DNA of 64,000 bases from UBA9410 sp036123585. Lineage in GTDB: Bacteria > Actinomycetota > Acidimicrobiia > Acidimicrobiales > MedAcidi-G1. This document shows, one piece after another, positions 40,354 through 47,160 of this stretch (its first letter is position 1; each line of letters opens with the position of its first letter). The DNA is taken from the NCBI GenBank assembly GCA_036123585.1, contig JAZADN010000089.1, positions 1-64,000 on the forward strand. Direction: 5' to 3'. The position numbers were made by a program, and so were the translations under genes. The notes under the pieces are model-generated. The model made no database searches and was not told the DNA's origin. It saw only the letters and a list, made by a program, of their open reading frames with translations.

Positions 40354-41055
40354 GTGGAATCTGCTGGGCACGACCACTCCGGGGTGAGCTGGCCCGCCGG
40401 ACCCCCTGACGCCGAGGCAGCGGACCTGCTCCGCGTCCAGCACAGGGTCGCCACTGCCATGGGCGTCATGGCCACCTTCGACATCGGTCCCCGCCCCGAT
40501 GCCGGACCCGGGCCGGCTATCCACGCCGCGAACCACCGCAGTCTGGCCGACCTGCTCCTGTCTACGGCCACCTTCAGCGCCTGGGGCTGGCCAATCCGAC
40601 CTCTCGTGGCCGGCGACTACTTCGACAAGGCTGGCATCGGACCACTCCTGCGAGCCCTCCGATGCATTCCCGTCCACGGCACCGAGGCCCTCGACATGGC
40701 CGCCGAAGAACTGGCGAAGGGCTGGTCCATCGCCATCATGCCCGAGGGACGGGTCGTCCCCGAAGACGAGTGGGCCGAGACCGGCGTAGGTCGAGCCCAC
40801 CCGGGCATCGGTCGCCTCGCCATTGACACCGGATTGCCGGTGGTTGCCAACGGAGCCGTCGGCACCGAGCGACTCTGGCCCCGCGGGCGACCCTTTCCCA
40901 AAATCCGACCGTGGCGACGCCCGCGACTTGTGCTCAGGAGCGAGGTGGTGGGGCCGGTTCCCGACGGGCGGTCCCGCGAGGCAACCGACCGGATCATGTC
41001 CGCCATAGCCCGTTGCGTCGCCGCCTCCGACGGAGTCACCGGAGACCGTGCCTGA
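40354..41055 (+). CDS. 1-acyl-sn-glycerol-3-phosphate acyltransferase-like protein (PlsC family)
   Basis: A 233-residue acyltransferase. The catalytic H-x4-D is in ANHRSLADLLL (His61, Asp66) and the second block MPEGRV near 128 matches the EGxR motif that binds the glycerol phosphate. Length is close to the family norm, but there is little hydrophobic N-terminal helix. It would acylate a lysophospholipid or related alcohol. A GTG at 40234 would overlap the deacetylase gene by 100 bases and adds a Pro/Arg-rich stretch; the TACGCT box supports 40354. Confidence 0.82.
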   Translation: MESAGHDHSGVSWPAGPPDAEAADLLRVQHRVATAMGVMATFDIGPRPDAGPGPAIHAANHRSLADLLLSTATFSAWGWPIRPLVAGDYFDKAGIGPLLRALRCIPVHGTEALDMAAEELAKGWSIAIMPEGRVVPEDEWAETGVGRAHPGIGRLAIDTGLPVVANGAVGTERLWPRGRPFPKIRPWRRPRLVLRSEVVGPVPDGRSREATDRIMSAIARCVAASDGVTGDRA

Positions 41056-41106
41056 CGTCGTGTCGTAGAACGACAAGCCGCTATCCGCAGACGTCAGTTG
41101 GCTCGC

Positions 41107-41112
41107 TAAGTT
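41107..41112 (+). promoter_or_regulatory. Likely leaderless -10 box (TAAGTT)
   Basis: TAAGTT ends 6 bases before the ATG at 41119. Confidence 0.45.
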
Positions 41113-41118
41113 CGCCCT

Positions 41119-42105
41119 ATGTCGCCTGCGGTCCCGAGTCCACCGACGAGGGACGAGGTCCTGGCCACCGAGGATCCCTCGGCCACACTGGCCAACGTCC
41201 GACGCAGAACACCCGACGGCCGGGCGGGCATGGGCCCCGTGGCCCACATCGTCGACGAACGGAACAACCTTCTGGCCCGTGCCTGGGACCACTTCGACGC
41301 CCGGATGCTCGGGAGCACGGTGGGCGCCGAGCTGACAGGCCTCGATCTTTCCAGAGATCTGCCCCAAGGGGCTGTCGAAGAGGTCCAGGAGGCGCTTGAC
41401 GCCTACAAGGTCGTCTTCTTCCGTGACCAGCACCTCTCTGCCGAGCAACACCTGGCCTTCGCCCGACGCTTCGGTGACCTCGAGGTGCACCCATTCATCC
41501 CCTCAACCGAGGAGCAACCCGAACTCGTTCGATTCCGCAAGGGAAACGACACCGCCGGCTACGAGAACAGTTGGCACCACGATGTGACTTGGCGAGAGTG
41601 CCCGTCCCGTTCCACCATCCTGCGGGCCGTCGAGGTGCCAGAGGTGGGTGGCGACACCCTCTTCGCCGACATGTGCGCCGCCTACGACGGCCTACCGCCC
41701 GAACGGAGGGCCGAGGTGAGCGACCTCGTTGGCATTCACACCTTCCTCCGAGCCTTCGGTCGCAATGTGCCCGAGGGTCGCGAGGAAGAGATCCGTCAGC
41801 GGTACCCGGACGTCGAACACCCGGCGGTCTGCACCCACGAACGGACTGGTCGCCGGCACCTCTACGTGAACCGCATCTTCTTCGAACGCTTCTCCGACCG
41901 GAGCAGGGAGGAGAGCATGGAGCTGCTCGACGAGTTGTGTCGACAGGCTGACTATCCGGAATACCAGTGCCGCTTCAGATGGGAGCCGGGATCCATCGCA
42001 TTCTGGGACAACCGGGCCGTACAGCACTATGCCTCGAGCGACTACTGGCCCGACGTGCGGATCATGGAACGGGCCAGCATTGTCGGGGGCCGGCCGGTTC
42101 GTTGA
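41119..42105 (+). CDS. TauD/TfdA-family Fe(II)/2-oxoglutarate dioxygenase with N-terminal extension
   Basis: A 328-residue dioxygenase, third of its family in the window. The first 60 residues are an extra, charged segment; the catalytic domain then starts with LGSTVGAELTGLDLS. The triad is H-x-D in SWHHDVTW (His153, Asp155) and the distal His in VQHYASSDY near 307, with Arg in VRIMERAS for 2-oxoglutarate. GGDTLFADM is the usual metal-site neighbour. Of the three copies this is the most like true taurine or alkylsulfate dioxygenases. No transporter is adjacent. Leaderless-type promoter. Confidence 0.92.
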   Translation: MSPAVPSPPTRDEVLATEDPSATLANVRRRTPDGRAGMGPVAHIVDERNNLLARAWDHFDARMLGSTVGAELTGLDLSRDLPQGAVEEVQEALDAYKVVFFRDQHLSAEQHLAFARRFGDLEVHPFIPSTEEQPELVRFRKGNDTAGYENSWHHDVTWRECPSRSTILRAVEVPEVGGDTLFADMCAAYDGLPPERRAEVSDLVGIHTFLRAFGRNVPEGREEEIRQRYPDVEHPAVCTHERTGRRHLYVNRIFFERFSDRSREESMELLDELCRQADYPEYQCRFRWEPGSIAFWDNRAVQHYASSDYWPDVRIMERASIVGGRPVR

Positions 42106-42145
42106 GAGGGCCCGGTGGCAATCCGGACCCCCGTTGCTACAGGCT

Positions 42146-42622
42146 CTACCAGATCCCGGCGGCAATTCCGCCGGCGAGGGTGGCCCCCAGCATCCGGGCG
42201 GCAGCCAGGTGGTCGTCGCACAGGTCTCCGCTGGCGACGACCGGCTCGAGCCCCGGTCGCCATTCCAGGCCGGTCGCCAGCGGCGCGACCGCATCCACCG
42301 CCGCCGCGCCTCCGTCGCCCGCCTTGACGATGAGGCCGTAGGGCCGACCCCGGGTGTGCTCCAGGCACGGGTAGTAGGTGCGGTCAAAGAAGTCCTTCAA
42401 TGCACCCGACATGTATCCGAAGTTCTCCGGGGTGCCGAGGAGGTAGCCATCAGCGGCCAGCACGTCTTCCACCCCAGCCTCCAAGGCTCCGAGCATCCGG
42501 ACGTCGACGCTCATGCCGGTCGCCTCGATTATCTCCGGATCGCGGGCGCCGTCGACTGCTGCCTCGACCAACCGGGCCGTGCTGCCGGAGGCCGAATGGA
42601 AGACGACGAGGAGTTCCGGCAC
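42146..42622 (-). CDS. Flavodoxin-like / NAD(P)H-dependent FMN reductase-type protein
   Basis: A 158-residue flavodoxin-fold protein. The phosphate-binding loop reads HSASGSTARL (about 9-18) and the flavin loop GTPENFGYMSGALKDFFDRTYY (about 64-85), as in flavodoxin or WrbA/NQO-type oxidoreductases. It would bind FMN and move electrons. A longer in-frame start at 42769 runs antisense of menB and is rejected; GTG at 42622 lies 10 bases after the menB stop on the same strand, suggesting joint expression with menB. Confidence 0.8.
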   Translation of the reverse strand: MPELLVVFHSASGSTARLVEAAVDGARDPEIIEATGMSVDVRMLGALEAGVEDVLAADGYLLGTPENFGYMSGALKDFFDRTYYPCLEHTRGRPYGLIVKAGDGGAAAVDAVAPLATGLEWRPGLEPVVASGDLCDDHLAAARMLGATLAGGIAAGIW

Positions 42623-42632
42623 CGACTGCCGC

Positions 42633-43532
42633 TCAGAAGTGGTACGGGAAGCCGGAGAAGTCCTGCGGACGCTTGTCCAGAAATGCGTCCCGACCCTCCT
42701 GGGCCTCCTCCGTTCCGTAGGCCAGCCGCGTCGCCTCCCCGGCGAATACCTGCTGGCCGACCAGGCCATCGTCGATCATGTTGAAGGCGAACTTCAGCAT
42801 CCGCTGTGCGGTCGGACTCTTGGCGTTTATGACCGACGCCCATTCCAATGCCACTTCCTCGAGGTGTTCGTGGTCGACCACCTGGTTCACCGCGCCCATC
42901 TGGTGCATGGTCTCCGCGTCGTACTCTCGCCCGAGGAAGAAGATCTCCCGGGCGAACTTCTGACCTACCTGCCGGGCGAGATACGCCGAGCCAAAGCCTC
43001 CGTCGAAGCTGGCCACGTCGGCGTCGGTTTGCTTGAAGCGGGCGTGTTGTCGGCTGGCCAGCGTCAGGTCGGCCACCACGTGAAGGCTGTGGCCACCTCC
43101 TGCCGCCCAGCCCGGCACCACTGCGATCACCACCTTCGGCATGAAGCGGATCAGGCGCTGGACCTCGAGGATGTGAAGCCGCCCGGTGCGGGCAGGGTCC
43201 ACCGAGTCGGCCGTCTCCCCGTCGGCGTACCGGTAACCGTCCTTCCCGCGAATCCGTTGGTCGCCACCCGAGCAGAAAGACCACTCACCGTCCCGCTGTG
43301 ATGGCCCGTTGCCGGTCAGAAGCACCGTGCCCACGTCCGATGTCATCCGGGCGTGGTCAAGGGTCCGGTACAACTCGTCGACGGTGTGGGGCCGGAAGGC
43401 GTTTCGCACCTCCGGACGGTCGAAGGCAATACGAACCGTGCCCTGATCGACGGCTCGGTGGTATGTCAGGTCGGTCAGGTCGAACCCGGGGACCGTTTCC
43501 CAGCGGGCCGGATCGAAGGGGGAGGCACTCAT
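42633..43532 (-). CDS. menB: 1,4-dihydroxy-2-naphthoyl-CoA synthase
   Basis: A 299-residue crotonase-fold enzyme of menaquinone synthesis; it cyclises o-succinylbenzoyl-CoA. MenB hallmarks are visible: the FDRPEVRNAFRPHTVDEL block, SFCSGGDQRIRG, PGWAAGGGHSLHVVADLTLAS and the FKQTDADVASFDGGFGSAYLARQVG region with its MenB-specific Asp pair, plus the DKRPQDFSGFPYHF end. ATG at 43532 rather than 43601 is supported by a minus-strand TAGGCT box 7 bases upstream. Other men genes are not nearby. It shows that the host makes menaquinone. Confidence 0.94.
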   Translation of the reverse strand: MSASPFDPARWETVPGFDLTDLTYHRAVDQGTVRIAFDRPEVRNAFRPHTVDELYRTLDHARMTSDVGTVLLTGNGPSQRDGEWSFCSGGDQRIRGKDGYRYADGETADSVDPARTGRLHILEVQRLIRFMPKVVIAVVPGWAAGGGHSLHVVADLTLASRQHARFKQTDADVASFDGGFGSAYLARQVGQKFAREIFFLGREYDAETMHQMGAVNQVVDHEHLEEVALEWASVINAKSPTAQRMLKFAFNMIDDGLVGQQVFAGEATRLAYGTEEAQEGRDAFLDKRPQDFSGFPYHF

Positions 43533-43539
43533 GTCCCGG

Positions 43540-43545
43540 AGCCTA
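43540..43545 (-). promoter_or_regulatory. Likely leaderless -10 box (TAGGCT) for menB
   Basis: On the minus strand TAGGCT ends 7 bases before the ATG at 43532. Confidence 0.45.
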
Positions 43546-43578
43546 GGGCCCGGTGCCGAGTGCTCTGGAAGTGGTCCG

Positions 43579-43584
43579 TACCAT
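43579..43584 (+). promoter_or_regulatory. Possible -10 box (TACCAT)
   Basis: TACCAT ends 8 bases before the GTG at 43593 on the plus strand, divergent to the menB promoter. Confidence 0.35.
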
Positions 43585-43592
43585 TCCGTATC

Positions 43593-44057
43593 GTGGAGCA
43601 CACTGTCGACGTCCGGCGCGAACTGGTGATCGAATCACCCGCCGGGCCGGTGTGGGCGGTGGTGGCCGCCGCCGAGCGTCAGGCCGAATGGTTTCCCGGG
43701 ATGGTGTCCTCGAGGGTCGAGGGGGCAGTGAGGACGGTGGTGGCCGCCGGTGGAGCTCTGTTCCAGGAGGAGATCCTCGCCATTGACCACAGTCGTCGTA
43801 CATTCGAATATCGGATCACCGGCCCGATCCTCGTCCATCACCACCTCGGTCGGATCAGTGTGTTGGACGACGAGGCGGGGTGCAGGGTCGTCTACGAGCA
43901 GGAGATCGACCCCAAGGCCATGGCGCCTGTCCTCGATGCCGCTGTGGGTGACGCTCTGGAGGGTTTACGGGACCTGGTGGTCCACGGCCGAACCTCCCGA
44001 GGCTGGGAGTCGCCCGCGGAGGCTTCGCCCGGGGACGGGACCGAGGGGAATATCTGA
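43593..44057 (+). CDS. SRPBCC (START-like) domain protein
   Basis: A 154-residue protein with the helix-grip pattern of polyketide cyclase/dehydrase-like SRPBCC proteins: VRRELVIESPAGPVWAVVAAAERQAEWFPGM at the start, then alternating strands (FQEEILAID, FEYRITGPI, GCRVVYEQEID) and a long C-terminal helix (DAAVGDALEGLRDLVVHG). Such domains bind hydrophobic ligands. GTG at 43560 is an alternative start. The stop overlaps the sulfatase start (TGATG), so the two are translationally coupled. Ligand unknown. Confidence 0.8.
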   Translation: MEHTVDVRRELVIESPAGPVWAVVAAAERQAEWFPGMVSSRVEGAVRTVVAAGGALFQEEILAIDHSRRTFEYRITGPILVHHHLGRISVLDDEAGCRVVYEQEIDPKAMAPVLDAAVGDALEGLRDLVVHGRTSRGWESPAEASPGDGTEGNI

Positions 44058-45607
44058 TGTCGCGTCGGATTCTCTTCGTGACCACCGACCAGCAGCGCTA
44101 CGACGCCTTGGGCTGCAACGGTGGCCGCATCGCGCGAACGCCGGTCGTCGACCAGTTGGCCGCCGCAGGAATCCGCTACGAGCGAGCCATCCCGCAGAAC
44201 GTGGTGTGCATGCCTTCGCGGGCCACAATGCTCACAGGCCAGCACGTCCGCAACCACGGAGTCTGGATGAACGGCGTGCCGCTGCCCCACGACGCTCCGT
44301 CGGTGTCAAGCCTCCTCCACAGTGCCGGTTGGCGGACCGGACTGTTTGGCAAGGCCCACTTCGAGCCCTTTCTCGACCCGTTCCTCCGCTTCCCCGAGAG
44401 CCGCATGGGCAGGCATCGGCAGACGGACGAGGATGGCCGCCCGCACCGCGGCTTCGACCACATGGAGTTGGCTGGACACGGCGGGGCCGGACTTGTCCAC
44501 TATTCAGGTTGGCTTCGGGAGAACCATCCGGAGCACTTGGCCAGCTACTTCCCGCCAGTGGACCGCACGCTGGACGTCAACGCCGATGGGGGTGGGGACA
44601 CCGGGGCTCCCCAGGTAAGCCACAACCCGATTCCGCGTGACGCCTACCACACCGACTGGGTGGTCGATCGTGCCCTTGCGTGGCTGGATGGCCTCGAAGA
44701 TTGTGACGACTGGTTCTGTTGGGTGAGTTTTCCCGACCCCCACCACCCATGGGATCCACCGGCGTCCGAAGTGGGTCGCGTGCAATGGCGGGACCTAGAC
44801 CTCCCGGCCGGTTATCCGGTCGACCGGACAGAACGGGAGGCACTGCTCGACGCCAAGGCCCCACACTGGCGCCGGTGGTACGACGGCGACCTTGTCTCCA
44901 ACTACGAAGCCCCAGCCAAGTGGGTGCCGGCCACCCTCACCGCCGACCAGGTTCGTGAGGTCGACGCGCGCACCCATGTCTCGAACGAGCTCATCGACGA
45001 GGCGCTGGGCCGCCTCCTGAAGGCGCTGGACCGAAGGGGATGGGACGAGGACCTCGACGTCGTCTTCACCACAGACCATGGCGAGTTTCAGGGCGACCAC
45101 GGGCTGCTCTTCAAGGGGCCCTATCACGTTGACTCGTTGATGCGTTTGCCACTGGTGTGGAGGCCTGCGCCGTCCCGTGGCGTTGTCCCTGGGGTGGTGG
45201 ACGGCCCGGTGGGGCTAGTGGACCTGGCCCCCACGTTCTGTCAGATCGCCGGACTGGAGGTCCCCGACTGGATGGACGGGGCACCGCTACCCGCTTCGTC
45301 CGCCGGTTGGGCGTCCCGGGAGCGTCCGGCCGTCCTGACGGAATGGGACAGTCGCCATCCGTCGGGGGCAGAAGTCCATCTACAGACGATCACCCTGGAC
45401 GGAATGGTCTGCACCCGCTATGAGCCGGGAACCAGCCACTCTGGCACCGAGGGCGAACTGTGGGACCTCTCCACCGATCCGTTGCAGCGGGTGAACCGTT
45501 GGGACGACCCGTCCTGCCGCTCCATGCGGGATGCCTTGGTGAACGAACTCGACGCCCTGTTGCCGGAGAGGCCGTCCGATCCCCTCAGGGTCGAGGCGCC
45601 GGTCTAG
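44057..45607 (+). CDS. Type I sulfatase (AslA/choline-sulfatase-like group)
   Basis: A 516-residue formylglycine-dependent sulfatase, distinct from the one at 13528. Metal and active-site motifs: FVTTDQQRYDALGC at 7-20, C-x-P-S-R in VVCMPSRATMLTG (Cys51), GKAHFEP near 99, FPDPHHPWDPP near 226 and TTDHGEFQGDHGLLFKG near 334-350. No signal peptide, so it is probably cytoplasmic. The segment style resembles choline-sulfatase/arylsulfatase hybrids, so a small organosulfate is a reasonable substrate; this is inference. It is coupled to the SRPBCC gene, and its end overlaps the opposite methyltransferase gene by 23 bases. Confidence 0.9.
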   Translation: MSRRILFVTTDQQRYDALGCNGGRIARTPVVDQLAAAGIRYERAIPQNVVCMPSRATMLTGQHVRNHGVWMNGVPLPHDAPSVSSLLHSAGWRTGLFGKAHFEPFLDPFLRFPESRMGRHRQTDEDGRPHRGFDHMELAGHGGAGLVHYSGWLRENHPEHLASYFPPVDRTLDVNADGGGDTGAPQVSHNPIPRDAYHTDWVVDRALAWLDGLEDCDDWFCWVSFPDPHHPWDPPASEVGRVQWRDLDLPAGYPVDRTEREALLDAKAPHWRRWYDGDLVSNYEAPAKWVPATLTADQVREVDARTHVSNELIDEALGRLLKALDRRGWDEDLDVVFTTDHGEFQGDHGLLFKGPYHVDSLMRLPLVWRPAPSRGVVPGVVDGPVGLVDLAPTFCQIAGLEVPDWMDGAPLPASSAGWASRERPAVLTEWDSRHPSGAEVHLQTITLDGMVCTRYEPGTSHSGTEGELWDLSTDPLQRVNRWDDPSCRSMRDALVNELDALLPERPSDPLRVEAPV

Positions 45608-46364
45608 CTCTTCGGTCGGGTCCCGGTAGCGAGAGCTCCCCGCGGTCGGCCAGGCAGCGCTCTAGGGAATCAGGGGTTCCGGGAACCACGCCCAGGGCCT
45701 CGGTGAGCCCCATCGCCAGCAGATCCTGGTAATCGGCGGGAAGCAGGTCCGAGACGACCTCTTCGAACCAAGGCTCGTAGTCGGCCCCTCCACCCGGGTC
45801 TCCGCCAGAGCGAGATCCGAAGCCGGTGATGACCGCCATGCCCGTGGGGCCCACGTCCAGTGTCGTCACCGAAAGGTCTCGTCGGTGACGACGGAGAGCC
45901 ACGACGACCTTCCAGACGTCGCCGCTCCAGAAGACCGTCGTGCGCTCGCGGCCGGATGTCTCGGCATTCATGGGCAGGACGTCGTGCACCAGGACCACGC
46001 TGCCGGGATGGGCGAGACGTTCTAGGGCCAGAACGTCGGCCAGAGCCACCTCGAACAGGTGGAGGCCGTCAACGAAGGCAAGATCCAATGGCCCGCCGAG
46101 CAGCGCCGGAACGTCGTGCTCCCGGAAGAGGGACTCTGACCTCTCTGCCACCACCGTCCAGTCCGGATGGTCCATCTCGGCGATCCTGGGTTCGGGGTCC
46201 ACCCCGAGTATCCGTGTCGTCTGACCAACCAGGGACATCGAATCCCCTTCGTGAACGCCGATCTCCAGGTAGGTGCGGGGCTGAAGCCGGCGGTGCAAGT
46301 CGGAGAGCAGGTCGAAGTAGCTCGGGTACGGATCCTCGCCGCGGCGCTGGCCGGCAGTGTTCAC
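45585..46364 (-). CDS. Class I SAM-dependent methyltransferase (Methyltransf_24 type)
   Basis: A 259-residue methyltransferase. Motif I is YLEIGVHEGDSMSL (about 31-44), the acidic loop of motif II is GVDPEPR, and DLAFVDGLHLFEVALADVLAL followed by VVLVHDVLP matches the small-molecule O-methyltransferases that act on sugar residues. GTG at 46364 overlaps the stop of the upstream TylF-like gene (GTGA) and has GGAGGG just before it; longer in-frame starts up to 46541 lie within that gene. The two methyltransferases are therefore a coupled pair. Substrate unknown. Confidence 0.85.
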   Translation of the reverse strand: MNTAGQRRGEDPYPSYFDLLSDLHRRLQPRTYLEIGVHEGDSMSLVGQTTRILGVDPEPRIAEMDHPDWTVVAERSESLFREHDVPALLGGPLDLAFVDGLHLFEVALADVLALERLAHPGSVVLVHDVLPMNAETSGRERTTVFWSGDVWKVVVALRRHRRDLSVTTLDVGPTGMAVITGFGSRSGGDPGGGADYEPWFEEVVSDLLPADYQDLLAMGLTEALGVVPGTPDSLERCLADRGELSLPGPDRRARPAPRP

Positions 46365-47131
46365 CGCTCCCTCCGCCACCACACGCCGGTCCAATCGATC
46401 TCGACGATCGGTTCGTGTATTCCGTTGACACCCCGGTAGTCGGCTACCGCCCGGCGGCACGGCTCGAAGGCTCCGTAATCGTCCACGATGAGGATGCCAC
46501 CCACCGACAGCTTCGGGTACAGGTTCTCGAGCGCCTCCCACGTCGACTGGTACAGATCACCGTCCAGACGAAGCAGCGCCAGTTTCTCGATGGGAGCGGC
46601 CGGCAGGGTGTCGCAGAACCAGCCCTCCAGGAACCTCACCCGGTCGTCAAGCAGCCCGTAGCGAGCGAACGCCGCTTCGACCTCGACCCTGGGGACCGCT
46701 AGGGCGTCTATCCCAGAGAGGTCCACACCCTCGTCGGCTGGCCACCGCTCAGCGTCGGGGGCGGGTAGGCCCCGGAACGAGTCAGCTGCCCAGACGTTCC
46801 GCACATCGTCATCCCACGCCTCCAGTGCGGCCCTCATCAGGATCGTGGCTCCGCCCCGCCACACGCCGGCCTCGGCCAGGTCGCCGGGCACGTCATCGTC
46901 GAGCACGGTGGCCAGAGACTCGGCGAGGTTCTCCATTCGGCGGCGGCCGATCATCGTCTCTGCCACCAGAGGCCAGTCCCGACCTTCAGCCCGCATGGCC
47001 GGGTCCACCCCGCTGGCCGACTCACGGCCTTCGGACTCCGGGAACAGGTCTCTGGTCAGGCAGCCGATCATCAGGTCAAGGTGACGACGCCGCAGCCTCG
47101 ACTCGGAATCCCCGGTCACCACGCCGGCCAT
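46361..47131 (-). CDS. TylF/macrocin O-methyltransferase family protein
   Basis: A 256-residue SAM-dependent methyltransferase of the TylF family. GDLAEAGVWRGGATILMRAAL is motif I, VWAADSFRGLPAPD follows, and LLRLDGDLYQSTWEALENLYPKLSVGGILIVDDYG contains the metal- and substrate-binding Asp pairs typical of macrocin O-methyltransferases. These enzymes methylate sugar hydroxyls on macrolides or surface glycans. The frame runs open upstream to 47518 but the ATG at 47131 leads into the conserved part. It overlaps the next methyltransferase by 4 bases and starts 29 bases after the CoA-transferase stop. Confidence 0.85.
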   Translation of the reverse strand: MAGVVTGDSESRLRRRHLDLMIGCLTRDLFPESEGRESASGVDPAMRAEGRDWPLVAETMIGRRRMENLAESLATVLDDDVPGDLAEAGVWRGGATILMRAALEAWDDDVRNVWAADSFRGLPAPDAERWPADEGVDLSGIDALAVPRVEVEAAFARYGLLDDRVRFLEGWFCDTLPAAPIEKLALLRLDGDLYQSTWEALENLYPKLSVGGILIVDDYGAFEPCRRAVADYRGVNGIHEPIVEIDWTGVWWRRER

Positions 47132-47160
47132 TAGATGAGACCCGGACCCTCGCGGCGTCG

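Noticed and set aside
40099..41490. A 463-codon minus-strand open frame
   Set aside because: Antisense to the deacetylase, acyltransferase and dioxygenase genes, whose motifs are complete; no recognisable domain.
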